A stretch of 64,000 nucleotides of DNA from Sulfitobacter sp. F26169L (GCF_026410285.1 NZ_JAPMLP010000001.1:62001-126000), one strand, 5' to 3'; positions 8,474 to 17,267 are shown, counted from the first letter of the stretch. Made by a program: numbers and translations. The notes: generated by a model from the sequence alone, not told the origin.

Positions 8474-9292
8474 CTAGTGCCGCCGGCCCGTGCGCCGCTC
8501 GGAATTAAGCTTTCGCGTGTAGCCCGATTGCAGAACCTCCACCGCGACCAGCACTAAAACGCTGAAATAGAACGTGGTTTTTGACATCGGGATAACTTCG
8601 TGCCCGAAAAACCGCAGCGCCAGTTCAGGATTATGTGTGGCATGTGCCGCCGCTTGCCCCGCTTCGCCCAACAAAACAATGCCAACAATCAAAAGGATAA
8701 ACAGGCCCAATACCTCATACATCCGGTTGGCCTCCAGAAACTGGGTCACGCGCTCTGCCAGCAGCAGCATTGCAATGCCTGACAGGATGATCGCTGTGGC
8801 AAGGATGATAAAAACGTCCGTGATGGCCAGTGCCGACAGCACCGAATCAAACGAGAAAATCAGGTTCATCAAGACGATCAGCCCGACAACCTTGGTGGCT
8901 GATTTGCCCGACTTCGAGTTCAGGTCCGTACCGAGGTGTTCAATTGTCAGCATGTGGCTGATTTCTTTAACAGCCGTGTACATGATGAATGCACCACCGA
9001 TGATAAACACCAACGTGGCAAAGTTGACGCCCCCTGTCAGCACACCTTCCCATTCGAGAATAAAGAACGGCTCGGCCAGCGCATCAATCAGACGGATCAT
9101 CACAAACAGCAGAATAATCCGCAAGGCAACGGCGATTATGATTCCCCATTTACGCACGGCGGCCTGCTGGGCCACGGGGGCGCGCTGACTCTCGATCGAG
9201 ATATAAAGCAGATTGTCAAAACCCAAAACGGCCTGCAAAAAACACAGCATAACCAGATTAACCATATTTTCGAATGTCAGCAGATCGAGCAT
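8474..9292 (-). CDS. TerC-family integral membrane protein
   Basis: The 272-residue protein has about eight to nine membrane helices. Both TerC signatures are present: an acidic motif in the first helices (QAVLGFDNLLYISIE) and its repeat in the middle (NLIFSFDSVLSALAITD). TerC proteins are linked to tellurite resistance and, in better-studied members, to Mn2+ export or metal loading of exported proteins at the membrane. I set the start at 9292 because GAGGTGA lies 5 nt upstream; the frame runs 15 codons further but that part is poor. It is the first gene of the minus-strand stress-like run, and a small plus-strand gene starts divergently at 9452. Confidence 0.93.
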   Translation of the reverse strand: MLDLLTFENMVNLVMLCFLQAVLGFDNLLYISIESQRAPVAQQAAVRKWGIIIAVALRIILLFVMIRLIDALAEPFFILEWEGVLTGGVNFATLVFIIGGAFIMYTAVKEISHMLTIEHLGTDLNSKSGKSATKVVGLIVLMNLIFSFDSVLSALAITDVFIILATAIILSGIAMLLLAERVTQFLEANRMYEVLGLFILLIVGIVLLGEAGQAAAHATHNPELALRFFGHEVIPMSKTTFYFSVLVLVAVEVLQSGYTRKLNSERRTGRRH

Positions 9293-9451
9293 AAACGTCA
9301 CCTCATGAAAGCAATGATCCGCTTTACCGCAGCACATGGTTTATGTGAACCGGTTTGGCGCGGGGAATTCGGCGGAAAAAATGCCGTTTCAGGCATTAAC
9401 GATAAATTGTGTAAATAATTCTAGGCTCTTGGAGGAGCGAAGGAGATATGT

Positions 9452-9589
9452 ATGCTGCCACAACATCGGGAAAAAGATACCGCTGCCGCCCAACTGCTTG
9501 ACGCGACATTGGGTAAGGGGCGGCGCCTACAGACCGCCCTTTGGGTTGGTGGATATACGCTGATCGTACTGGCGTTTATCTACGTCTGA
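9452..9589 (+). CDS. Small single-pass membrane protein, unknown function
   Basis: A 45-codon frame starts at an ATG with AGGAG 6 nt upstream (9441-9445). The first half is charged (MLPQHREKDTAAAQLLDATL). The second half is one hydrophobic helix (TALWVGGYTLIVLAFIYV) ending at the stop. An AT-rich stretch suitable for a promoter lies upstream, shared divergently with terC. It is followed by the convergent rluB gene. I do not recognise a family. The strong ribosome-binding site and clean helix make a real gene more likely than not. Confidence 0.6.
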   Translation: MLPQHREKDTAAAQLLDATLGKGRRLQTALWVGGYTLIVLAFIYV

Positions 9590-9620
9590 CGGGTAACAGA
9601 TCATATCACCCTTCGCATCG

Positions 9621-10694
9621 CTAGCCACGGCGTGGATTTTTCGGCCCTGATGCGGGCTTTGATCCGGTCGCGGGGCGGGATTTTGATGCGGCGCTGCTGA
9701 ATTTGCGCGGCTTTGCTGGTCCGCCTGCCTTGTTCATGGCTTCACGCGCTACCTTGTCCCTTGTGGCTTTGTCGGGGCGGCTTGGCTTGTATGATTTGCC
9801 ACGTTTCGGACGGCTTTCTTCCATCTCTTCACGCGGCTTCGGCAGGCCCGGTTGGCCGGGGCCGCCGAACGCACCCTTGTGGGGGGTGCGCCGCTTGAAT
9901 CCGCGTTTCACTTGCGTCGGCTCGGCGGGTGGCGCGCCCAGCAATGCCTCGGCATCCGGTCCCAACTGGTCACGCAGCACCTTGCGGCGGATCTCCTCAA
10001 CAGCGCCCAGCTTGATATCGCCAAGCTGGAAAGGGCCATAACTGATGCGGATCAGCCGGTTTACGCTCAGCCCGATTTCCTCCATCGAACGGCGGATTTC
10101 GCGGTTTTTGCCTTCGCGCAGACCCACAGTCAGCCACGCGTTTGCGCCTTTCTGCCGGTCCAGCACGACATCCATCGGCTGGAATTGCTGCCCGTCCGCA
10201 ATGATACCAGCGCGCAGCGGTTCCAGTTGTTCTTCGGTGGGGCGCCCGTTGACGCGCACACGGTACCGGCGCAACCACCCTGTCGAGGGCAGTTCAAGCA
10301 TCCGTTTAATGCCGCCGTCATTAGTCAGCAGCAGCAATCCTTCGGAGTTCAGGTCAAGCCGCCCGACGCTCATCACGCGGGGTAGGTCATCTGGCAACGC
10401 ATCATAAATCGTCTCCCGCCCCTTTTCGTCGCTGTCGGTTGTCACCAGCCCCTTGGGCTTGTGATACAGCCACAGGCGCGCAGGTTCGGCAGCGCCTACG
10501 GGTTTGCCATCCACGGTGATGCGATCCGCTGCGGTTACATTCAGCGCGGGCGAAGATATGACGGCACCATTAACTGACACGCGGCCAGCTTCGATCATCC
10601 GTTCGGCCTCTCGCCTGCTGGCGATACCTGCACGGGAGAGCGTTTTTGCGATGCGGTCACCGTCGGGTGAGGAGGGGGAAGAAGTATTTTTCAT
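9621..10694 (-). CDS. rluB: 23S rRNA pseudouridine synthase, RsuA/RluB type
   Basis: This enzyme isomerises a uridine of 23S rRNA to pseudouridine (U2605 in E. coli RluB). It has an N-terminal S4 RNA-binding domain (about residues 15-60: RIAKTLSRAGIASRREAERMI). The catalytic domain carries the Asp motif SVGRLDLNSEGLLLLT (about 108-123) and the family motif REGKNREIRRSMEEIGL. After about residue 250 there is a basic, Lys/Pro/Ala-rich tail, as in other alphaproteobacterial RluB proteins. I chose the ATG at 10694; one at 10706 is possible. The gene is divergent from tadA with only about 60 bp between them. RluE/RsuA specificity cannot be excluded from sequence alone. Confidence 0.93.
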   Translation of the reverse strand: MKNTSSPSSPDGDRIAKTLSRAGIASRREAERMIEAGRVSVNGAVISSPALNVTAADRITVDGKPVGAAEPARLWLYHKPKGLVTTDSDEKGRETIYDALPDDLPRVMSVGRLDLNSEGLLLLTNDGGIKRMLELPSTGWLRRYRVRVNGRPTEEQLEPLRAGIIADGQQFQPMDVVLDRQKGANAWLTVGLREGKNREIRRSMEEIGLSVNRLIRISYGPFQLGDIKLGAVEEIRRKVLRDQLGPDAEALLGAPPAEPTQVKRGFKRRTPHKGAFGGPGQPGLPKPREEMEESRPKRGKSYKPSRPDKATRDKVAREAMNKAGGPAKPRKFSSAASKSRPATGSKPASGPKNPRRG

Positions 10695-10757
10695 GCAGTG
10701 AGCCATAGCGCACCTGCCCCCCTTGCGAAAGAGACGGTTTTAGCGCCATCAAGGGAT

Positions 10758-11213
10758 ATGCAATTTACCTCGTTCATGGACGCCGCATTAACTCAGGCAC
10801 GCGCAGCAGGTGCGCGCGGCGAAGTGCCTGTTGGCGCTGTGGTGGTGTCCGCCACGGGCGAGATCATCGCCCAGGCAGGCAACCGCACCCGCGAATACAA
10901 CGATCCGACCGCGCATGCCGAGATGTTGGCGATCCGCGCAGCCTGTGCGCATTTGGGGGCAGAGCGGCTGACGGGATGCGCGCTATACGTCACGCTGGAG
11001 CCCTGTGCGATGTGTGCAGGTGCGATTGTCGCGGCGCGGATCGGGCGATTGTACTATGGCGCCGCAGACCCGAAATCGGGTGGTGTGGCGCAGGGCGCGC
11101 GGGTGTTCACCCACCCGCAATGCCACCATTCGCCTGAAGTTTTTGACGGCATCGCGGAGCGTGATTCCGAAACTTTGCTGCGCCAGTTTTTTGCTGCCAG
11201 ACGCGAAAGCTAA
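10758..11213 (+). CDS. tadA: tRNA-specific adenosine deaminase
   Basis: TadA converts adenosine-34 of tRNA-Arg(ACG) to inosine, allowing wobble decoding. The 151-residue cytidine-deaminase-fold protein shows the zinc motifs HAEM (about residue 53) and PCAMCAGAI (about 83). It ends with the usual C-terminal helix ERDSETLLRQFFAARR. The frame is open to 10698, but the ATG at 10758, preceded by AAGGG, gives the normal family length. The gene is divergent from rluB and convergent with the UPF0173 hydrolase, whose stop lies 5 nt beyond. Confidence 0.95.
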   Translation: MQFTSFMDAALTQARAAGARGEVPVGAVVVSATGEIIAQAGNRTREYNDPTAHAEMLAIRAACAHLGAERLTGCALYVTLEPCAMCAGAIVAARIGRLYYGAADPKSGGVAQGARVFTHPQCHHSPEVFDGIAERDSETLLRQFFAARRES

Positions 11214-11218
11214 GCTCG

Positions 11219-11917
11219 TCAGAGCTTGACGACCTCCATCACCTCGGGCGCGATCACCGATGTGCCCGGCGTAGTGCCGTTTATCAGTGCGTCAGCCGAT
11301 TGCTCCAGCAGCGGGAAGGTGCGGTAATGGCACGGAATTACGACATTGAAGTTGAAATAGGTCCGCGTGGCGTAGGCTGCCATTTCCATATCCATGGTGA
11401 AATGTCCGCCTGCGGACAGGATGCCGATGTCGGGTTTGTAATAATCCCCGATCCACGCCATATCCGCCATCAGGCTTGTATCGCCCGAGATATAGATGCA
11501 CCGTCCTTCGCCGCGCAGGATGAATCCGGCTTCGCTGCCCATGTAGCGCGGCGTGCCGTCTACCTCTGCGGTGGACGAGTGTGAGGCCGGCACCATGCTG
11601 GCCGTCACCTTTTCTCCCAGCGCAATTGTGCCGCCCATGTTGAATGCGTCGCCCTCAACAGCGCCCTGCGCGAACAGATAGTTGGCCAGTTCAAAAATGC
11701 CTGACACCGGCGCGCCGGTATCTCTCGAGATTTGCAGAATGTCTGCTGTGTGATCGAAGTGCCCATGCGTGACAAGGATTTGTGTCGCATTTTCAATGGC
11801 TGCGCTGTGTTGGTCTTCGGACAGCATAGGATTGCCGTTTAACCACGGATCAACCAGAATGACCTGATCCTCGATTTCGATGCGAAATGATCCGTGTCCA
11901 AGCCAGATGATATTCAT
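11219..11917 (-). CDS. UPF0173 metal-dependent hydrolase (metallo-beta-lactamase fold)
   Basis: The 232-residue protein matches the UPF0173 family of cytosolic metallo-beta-lactamase-fold hydrolases, whose substrate is unknown. It starts MNIIWLGHGSFRIEIEDQ. The metal-binding HxHxDH motif is in LVTHGHFDHTADIL (about residue 51), with further ligands in PASHSS and GDTSLMADM. The ending IAPEVMEVVKL is typical. It is a single-gene unit, divergent from gatC across a 160-bp gap with GGAGG before its ATG. Confidence 0.92.
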   Translation of the reverse strand: MNIIWLGHGSFRIEIEDQVILVDPWLNGNPMLSEDQHSAAIENATQILVTHGHFDHTADILQISRDTGAPVSGIFELANYLFAQGAVEGDAFNMGGTIALGEKVTASMVPASHSSTAEVDGTPRYMGSEAGFILRGEGRCIYISGDTSLMADMAWIGDYYKPDIGILSAGGHFTMDMEMAAYATRTYFNFNVVIPCHYRTFPLLEQSADALINGTTPGTSVIAPEVMEVVKL

Positions 11918-12078
11918 GTCATGCCTCCTGAAGATATGTTCGCGCAGACATTAGCGCATCGCGCAGCGATAGCGAGGGGGGGAGCTAATTTTCACCTTTG
12001 CCTGATGTCAGATTGGTGTGTGACTTGCCTGCGCGCCGCGAGGGCGGTAGAGGACAAACAAGCAGATGAGGAAATCCT

Positions 12079-12366
12079 ATGTCGATTGATGAAAGCACCG
12101 CCGCACGGGTGGCAAAACTGGCCCGTATCAAGGTTGAACCGGAGGCGCTGCCCGCGCTTGCGCAAGAGTTTAACACGATCCTCGGTTTCATCGAACAACT
12201 GGGTGAGGTGGACATTGAAGGCGTTGAGCCGATGACATCGGTAACCCCGCAAAACCTGCGCCGCCGCGCAGATGTCGTAGCTGATGGTGACCAGCAGGCC
12301 GCCGTTCTGAAAAACGCGCCCGATGCGCGCGAAGGCTTTTTTGCCGTGCCGAAGGTGGTTGAATAA
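12079..12366 (+). CDS. gatC: Aspartyl/glutamyl-tRNA amidotransferase subunit C
   Basis: GatC is the small clamp subunit that holds GatA and GatB together in the GatCAB amidotransferase, which makes Gln-tRNA-Gln (and Asn-tRNA-Asn) from misacylated tRNA. The 95-residue length is normal. The sequence [16 protein letters not shown]...[15 protein letters not shown] is typical. AGGA precedes the ATG. Its TAA overlaps the gatA ATG by one nt (TAATG), so the two are translationally coupled. gatB is not in the window. Confidence 0.97.
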   Translation: MSIDESTAARVAKLARIKVEPEALPALAQEFNTILGFIEQLGEVDIEGVEPMTSVTPQNLRRRADVVADGDQQAAVLKNAPDAREGFFAVPKVVE

Positions 12367-13853
12367 TGACTGAACTCAACAAACTGGGCCTTGCGCAGGC
12401 TCGTGATCTACTGCGCAAAGGTGAGACGACTTCAAAAGAACTGACAGAATCCTGTCTGAAGGCGATTGAGGGCGCAGACGCGTTGAATGCGTTTGTCCAC
12501 CACACCCCCGAACTGGCGCTGGAGCGCGCGGCCGCTGCCGACGAGCGCCTGAAGAGCGGCGATGCTCCTGCGATGTGCGGTCTGCCCATCGGGATCAAGG
12601 ATTTGTTTTGCACCAAAGGCGTGCCTTCCCAAGCGGCGTCTCGTATCCTTGAGGGGTTCAAACCGGAATACGAATCAACCGTCAGCCAGAATTTGCAAGA
12701 TGCCGGCGCGGTGATGTTGGGCAAGCTGAACATGGACGAATTTGCCATGGGATCGTCGAACGAAACTTCGGTCTATGGCAATGCGATCAACCCGTGGCGG
12801 CGCGAGGCCTCCGATACGCCACTCACGCCGGGTGGATCATCGGGCGGGTCAGCTTCCGCTGTGGCGGCCGATCTGTGCCTTGCGGCAACGGGCACGGATA
12901 CGGGCGGCTCCATTCGCCAACCTGCGGCGTTTACGGGAACCGTCGGAATCAAGCCAACATACGGGCGCTGCTCGCGCTGGGGTGTTGTGGCTTTTGCCTC
13001 GTCGCTGGACCAGGCCGGCCCGATGACCAAATCGGTGCGCGATGCGGCGATCATGCTGGAAGCCATGTGCGGCTTTGATCCCAAAGACAGCACATCCGCC
13101 GATCTGGCCGTGCCGGATTTCGAGGCGGCCCTGAGCGGAGATATCCGCGGTAAGAAAATCGGTATCCCCAAGGAATACCGTATGGACGGCATGCCCCAAG
13201 AGATTGAAAAGCTGTGGGCAGATGGTGCGGCGATGCTCAAGGATGCGGGCGCGCAGATTGTTGATATCTCGCTGCCGCATACCAAATACGCGCTGCCTGC
13301 CTATTACGTGATCGCCCCTGCCGAGGCGTCAAGCAACCTCGCGCGCTATGATGGTGTGCGCTATGGTCACCGCGCCAAACTGGATGCAGGTGACGGCATT
13401 ACCGAGATGTATGAAAAAACCCGCGCAGAAGGGTTTGGCCCCGAAGTGCAGCGCCGCGTGATGATCGGCACCTACGTGCTGTCGGCCGGATTTTATGACG
13501 CGTATTACAACCGCGCGCGCCGTGTGCGGACGCTGATCAAGAAAGACTTTGACGATGTGTTCGCATCGGGCATTGACAGTATTCTGACACCGGCAACGCC
13601 CTCTGCCGCGTTCGGATTGGGGGAGATGACAGATGCAGACCCGATCCGGATGTATCTTAACGATGTCTTCACCGTTACGGTAAATCTGGCAGGGCTTCCG
13701 GGCATTTCTGTTCCCGCAGGCACCGACAGTCAGGGATTGCCAATGGGGTTGCAGTTGATCGGGCGTCCATGGGAGGAGGCCGATTTGCTGTCTTCCGCCT
13801 ACGCGCTGGAGCAGGCCGCGGGTTTTGTAGCCAAACCCCATAAATGGTGGTAA
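12366..13853 (+). CDS. gatA: Aspartyl/glutamyl-tRNA amidotransferase subunit A
   Basis: GatA is the glutaminase/amidase subunit of GatCAB, releasing ammonia from glutamine for tRNA-dependent amidation. The 495-residue protein has the amidase-signature triad: a catalytic Lys in [12 protein letters not shown] (about residue 76), the Gly/Ser-rich [13 protein letters not shown] with the cis-Ser (about 155-167), and the nucleophile in [14 protein letters not shown] (about 175-181). It is coupled to gatC by a TAATG overlap. The length and ends are normal. Confidence 0.97.
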   Translation: MTELNKLGLAQARDLLRKGETTSKELTESCLKAIEGADALNAFVHHTPELALERAAAADERLKSGDAPAMCGLPIGIKDLFCTKGVPSQAASRILEGFKPEYESTVSQNLQDAGAVMLGKLNMDEFAMGSSNETSVYGNAINPWRREASDTPLTPGGSSGGSASAVAADLCLAATGTDTGGSIRQPAAFTGTVGIKPTYGRCSRWGVVAFASSLDQAGPMTKSVRDAAIMLEAMCGFDPKDSTSADLAVPDFEAALSGDIRGKKIGIPKEYRMDGMPQEIEKLWADGAAMLKDAGAQIVDISLPHTKYALPAYYVIAPAEASSNLARYDGVRYGHRAKLDAGDGITEMYEKTRAEGFGPEVQRRVMIGTYVLSAGFYDAYYNRARRVRTLIKKDFDDVFASGIDSILTPATPSAAFGLGEMTDADPIRMYLNDVFTVTVNLAGLPGISVPAGTDSQGLPMGLQLIGRPWEEADLLSSAYALEQAAGFVAKPHKWW

Positions 13854-13890
13854 ACGGCGCGCAACGCGTAACAACAAATGCAGGCTTTTG

Positions 13891-14643
13891 ATGATGAGTG
13901 TACGATTCGTGCTAGGTGTGTGTGCCGTAGCTGCCTTGACGGCATGCCAACCCGCAGCCCCGGAAGATAGCCGTTTCGGTGTAGGATTCGACCAGACATT
14001 TGATGCCCAGCGTGCAAATCGTGATGCTATGCTGGCGGGCAGTGTGCCTGCCGCACCATCGGTCAGCGCGCAGCCGCTTCCAGTGGCAGGATCACCAGCA
14101 GACACAGCTGCGCAGACGACTGCAATGCTGGCACGTACAGGGCGCGCACAAACCGTTGCGGATGCCGGACGGCTGGCCGCGGCGGCCAATAATTCTGGCG
14201 TTCCGCCGGTTGAGGCGAGCCCGTCCAACCCCGCACCCGGGCTTGTGAATAACGCGACCGGTATCAGCCAGGAAAACAACTTTGACGTGGTAACAAACCA
14301 GCGCAGCATCGAAAGCGATGCGGCGCGCCTTGCTGCCAACCGCGCGCAATATCAGGTTATCCAGCCGCAGGCCCTGCCCGAGAGGACAGATACAGGCCCC
14401 AATATCGTGGCATATGCGCTGAAAACCAGCCACCCCGTCGGGACAAAAATGTACAAACGCAGCCGCTTTAATGCGGCGAACCGGTTCAAGCGTAGCTGCG
14501 GCAACTACCGCCATATGGATCAGGCTCAGGCTGACTTCCTGACGGCAGGCGGGCCTGAACGGGACCCTAAGGGTATGGACCCTGACGGTGACGGATACGC
14601 CTGCGGCTGGAACCCTGCGGTGTATCGCACCATCGGCGACTAA
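13891..14643 (+). CDS. Excalibur-type calcium-motif lipoprotein
   Basis: The roughly 250-residue exported protein has a short signal ending in a lipobox (AALTAC, Cys about residue 20). A low-complexity Ala/Pro/Thr-rich middle follows. The C-terminal domain (about 190-250) has an acidic loop DPDGDGYACGW after a conserved-looking RFKRSCGNYRHM segment, which resembles the Excalibur DxDxDGxxCE motif. Such domains probably bind calcium at the cell surface; no specific function is known. ATG codons at 13891 and 13894 are both possible. Its end overlaps upstream extensions of the amidase frame, but the likely amidase start lies just after its stop. Confidence 0.8.
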   Translation: MMSVRFVLGVCAVAALTACQPAAPEDSRFGVGFDQTFDAQRANRDAMLAGSVPAAPSVSAQPLPVAGSPADTAAQTTAMLARTGRAQTVADAGRLAAAANNSGVPPVEASPSNPAPGLVNNATGISQENNFDVVTNQRSIESDAARLAANRAQYQVIQPQALPERTDTGPNIVAYALKTSHPVGTKMYKRSRFNAANRFKRSCGNYRHMDQAQADFLTAGGPERDPKGMDPDGDGYACGWNPAVYRTIGD

Positions 14644-14650
14644 GCCGCGC

Positions 14651-15286
14651 GTGGTGCAGGTTCTGAAATCCCCGAATTGTGGCGTGCGCCGGAATGGTTT
14701 AACGCCCACTATGGTTGTGCTGCACTACACCGCCATGGAGAGCGCGCAGGCCGCGCTTGATCGTTTGTGCGATCCGCAAGCTGAAGTGTCTGCCCATTAT
14801 CTGATAGATGCGAAGGGGTCCGTGACCCGGATGGTCGAAGAAGCACAGCGCGCGTGGCATGCGGGTGCGGGTGAATGGGGCGGCGTTGATGATATCAATT
14901 CCCGTTCAATCGGGATCGAGCTGGACAATCGGGGGAGCCACCCGTTCTCTGCGCCGCAGATGGATGCGCTGGAGCAGTTGCTGGCGGGTATTATGAAGCG
15001 GTGGAACATTGCGCCTGAGGGTGTGATCGGCCATTCCGATATGGCGCCGGGCCGCAAAGATGATCCGGGCCCGTATTTTGACTGGGCGCGACTGGAGCGT
15101 TGCGGACTGGCAGCATCTGCGCACGCCCGAGACGTTGGAAACTGCGACGAAGCCGCTTTCTTATCGGCGGCGAAGACGGCAGGTTATAGCGCGGACGTTG
15201 CGTTCGAGACACTATTGACTGCCGTCCGACTGCGTCATGCACCTTGGCGCACAGGTCCGTTGTGCAGTGACGATTTCAGAATCTAA
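14651..15286 (+). CDS. N-acetylmuramoyl-L-alanine amidase, AmpD-like (Amidase_2)
   Basis: This zinc amidase cleaves the N-acetylmuramoyl-L-Ala bond of peptidoglycan fragments. No signal peptide is seen, so a cytosolic AmpD-like recycling role is likely. Family motifs are VVLHYTAME (first zinc His), AWHAG, SRSIGIELDN, and GHSDMAPGRKDDPG with the second His and the Asp ligand. The 211-residue form starts at a GTG (14651; a second GTG is at 14654), 7 nt after the lipoprotein stop. The frame continues upstream into that gene, but the N-terminus of the family aligns with the GTG start. The ribosome-binding site is weak. Confidence 0.88.
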   Translation: MVQVLKSPNCGVRRNGLTPTMVVLHYTAMESAQAALDRLCDPQAEVSAHYLIDAKGSVTRMVEEAQRAWHAGAGEWGGVDDINSRSIGIELDNRGSHPFSAPQMDALEQLLAGIMKRWNIAPEGVIGHSDMAPGRKDDPGPYFDWARLERCGLAASAHARDVGNCDEAAFLSAAKTAGYSADVAFETLLTAVRLRHAPWRTGPLCSDDFRI

Positions 15287-15319
15287 GATACGCAGGGCAA
15301 GTTTACCCATTGCACCCCA

Positions 15320-15348
15320 TTGACGCGGCGCACGTGTAGGGCGTAAAG
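15320..15348 (+). promoter_or_regulatory. Likely promoter of rnpB
   Basis: TTGACG (15320-15325) is followed after 17 bp by GTAAAG (15343-15348). The expected start of transcription about 10 nt later agrees with the 5' end of the RNase P RNA inferred from its P1 helix. Confidence 0.5.
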
Positions 15349-15357
15349 CCCGTTCTT

Positions 15358-15787
15358 GCGCGGAAGGCTGGATGGCTGCTTGCTTGCCTTCGGGCAAGCG
15401 GGAGGAAAGTCCGGACTCCGATAAGAAACGGTGCCGGGTAACGCCCGGGCAGGGCAACCTGACGGAAAGCGCCACAGAAAATAAACCGCCTGCCATTTCA
15501 AAGCACGCTTTGGATTGTCGGCAGGTAAGGGTGAAACGGTGGGGTAAGAGCCCACCGCGCGGCTGGCAACAGCGGCGGCATGGCAAGCCCCACCGGGAGC
15601 AACGCCAAATAGGGACCGCGTGCCGCTTTGTCTTCGGGCAGGGTGGCGAAGCTTCTTGTGCTTTAGCAGGTCCGGGTTGGCGGCTGTAGTTGTGTCGGTA
15701 ACGGCATGGTCAGAGGAATGGTCATCCATGAGGGTGCGTGCAAGCGAATCCTCGGGACAGAATCCGGCTTATAGGCCTTCCGCGCAT
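15358..15787 (+). ncRNA. rnpB: RNase P RNA (class A)
   Basis: This catalytic RNA matures the 5' ends of tRNAs. The universally conserved 5' core GAGGAAAGTCCGGACTCC is at 15402-15419. A GGGTGAAACGGTGGGGTAAG segment and a CACCGCG segment form the core near 15528-15560. The conserved 3' core ACAGAATCCGGCTTATAG is near 15757-15774. The ends pair as helix P1: GCGCGGAAGGC at the 5' end with GCCUUCCGCGC at the 3' end. The length of about 430 nt fits alphaproteobacteria. End coordinates are inferred from P1 and may be off by a few bases. Confidence 0.96.
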
Positions 15788-15803
15788 AAATTTACGTCGG
15801 TCA

Positions 15804-15846
15804 GCGGAATTTTTAAAATTCCGCAATGGAAAATTCAAATTTTCCA
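15804..15846. repeat. Two adjacent perfect AT-rich palindromes
   Basis: First palindrome: 10-bp arms GCGGAATTTT (15804-15813) and AAAATTCCGC (15815-15824) around one T. Second: 9-bp arms TGGAAAATT (15827-15835) and AATTTTCCA (15838-15846) around CA. They lie between rnpB and rpmG. They could end rnpB transcription or serve as an operator for rpmG. Confidence 0.8.
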
Positions 15847-15968
15847 CCCCTTATTTCTGCTGCTGCGCAATACGGGGTTGACTCGGGGCGTAGCAGGGGT
15901 AGAACCCGAAACTTAGAGATTACGCGCGTCAGTCAAGGGATATGCCGCGCCGCACAGGAGAATACAAA

Positions 15969-16136
15969 ATGGCTAAGCCAACCACGATCAAGATCCGTCT
16001 GAACTCGTCCGCGGGCACAGGCCATTTCTATGTCACCAAAAAGAACGCGCGCACCATGACCGAAAAGATGGTTATGAAAAAATACGATCCCGTTGCACGC
16101 AAGCACGTTGAATACAAAGAAGGCAAAATTAAGTAA
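15969..16136 (+). CDS. rpmG: 50S ribosomal protein L33
   Basis: This 55-residue large-subunit protein starts [18 protein letters not shown] and includes the [11 protein letters not shown] segment typical of L33. It has no CxxC zinc motifs, so it is the zinc-free paralogue type common in Rhodobacterales. AGGAG lies about 8 nt before the ATG, which makes this start better than an in-frame one 27 nt upstream. A strong terminator follows. It is a single-gene unit. Confidence 0.97.
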   Translation: MAKPTTIKIRLNSSAGTGHFYVTKKNARTMTEKMVMKKYDPVARKHVEYKEGKIK

Positions 16137-16160
16137 GACCGCCACTCTTTGACATTTAGA

Positions 16161-16189
16161 AAGCCGCGCAATTTTGCGCGGCTTTTTTG
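16161..16189 (+). terminator. Rho-independent terminator of rpmG
   Basis: AAGCCGCGCA (16161-16170) pairs with TGCGCGGCTT (16175-16184) around a 4-nt loop, and a T-run follows. It is about 25 nt after the rpmG stop. Confidence 0.93.
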
Positions 16190-17210
16190 CGTTCTGTGCG
16201 AAAAATTCGCCGGTTGTATCCGGTGAGGAAACCGAACCTTTTCAAGAGCAAGGTAAAGAGGACGGGAGAGCAGCTGAGCCGCAATATGATCTTGGGTGGT
16301 GCGGGTTCTGATAATTCCACGCTAGCGCTTTGGGTGGGGCAGCAGACGGGTCTACCTGTAAAGCATCCGGATCAAGTGCATCTGTTGCCGCATTGAACGC
16401 CGCACTCGCAAGTAAAGCATGTCGCGATGGTGCGTGCGATTACCCCCCAGGATCGCTGGAGCAGCTTGTCAAAGACCTGTGCCACATGCAGATCCGGCCT
16501 GACCTGTTCGACGATTGTCCCAAGCGGTTTGATTTCGATACCTCTCGTATTCTTGTATAAATGTGGAATTATCGGAATACCTCGCGCAAAAGATACTTGG
16601 CTCACTTGCGGACAAGGGAAGCTTCCCGCCATTACATCATTTGAGAAGCTGACGTGGGGCGGCAGAATTCATGCGGCGATTTAGCTGCAGGGACCAGATG
16701 ATGCTTGTAATGATTACTGGTGATGCAGCCGCAGGGGAGTTCACACAAGCGCATTAGCTGGGGGTGCAGACAAGATTGCCTGTGCATCATCTTGATCAGG
16801 TTTTCCGGATAGCCCGACCGGAGCCCCGGCCTGACGCGTAAAAACCTGCGATTATCGCGGGGATTTAGGTGTAGGAGTTTTGGCTCAGTGAAGGCTTCAA
16901 TGCAGCGACGTTTGAAAGACGGTCGCGCAATTCGGGTGCGCTGCTCCGGCCGAATTTGCCGGTTCAACTGCGTCTTGCGCGTGTGGTGTGGTTGACGCTT
17001 GTGCATCTTCGGAGAAGTCGCCCTGATATGCCGGACGGCTGTGCGCAGTGCGTCGACCGGAACATCTATTCTATTTGGCAGGACTGCCATGAAGGGCGCC
17101 AGCGATTGAAGGCGTGTCGCGCATTGGCGGGGGATGGGGGGGCGTGCATTATCTGGCCAGTCGAAGGACGGCGCGGACGCTTCTAAGAGCGGTAGAAAAA
17201 GGAAAGCTGG
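16190..17210. other. Gene-poor stretch of about 1 kb, possibly decayed
   Basis: No gene can be supported here. Short open frames exist on both strands (16330-16560 plus, 16372-16632 minus, 16632-17090 minus), but none has a ribosome-binding site or recognisable domain, and they overlap each other. Two peptide stretches look somewhat protein-like: LEQLVKDLCHMQIRPDLFDD on the plus strand near 16460-16520, and the opposite frame. The neighbouring decayed LysR gene makes remnants of lost genes plausible. Confidence 0.5.
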
Positions 17211-17213
17211 AAT

Positions 17214-17243
17214 GAAAAAAGCCGCCCCCTAAGGAGCGGCTTT
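17214..17243 (-). terminator. Rho-independent terminator of the Bax inhibitor-1 gene
   Basis: Read on the minus strand, AAAGCCGCTCC and GGGGCGGCTTT pair around a small loop and are followed by a T-run. It lies about 25 nt beyond the stop codon. Confidence 0.9.
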
Positions 17244-17267
17244 GCGTCTTGTCACAGCAGGCTGTTG

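Noticed and set aside
15878..15906. TTGACT at 15878 as an rpmG promoter
   Set aside because: No acceptable -10 hexamer at 16-18 bp spacing.
16632..17090. 152-codon minus-strand frame in the gene-poor region
   Set aside because: Rich in Arg, His and Cys with no domain, no ribosome-binding site and no context; typical of a chance frame in GC-rich DNA.
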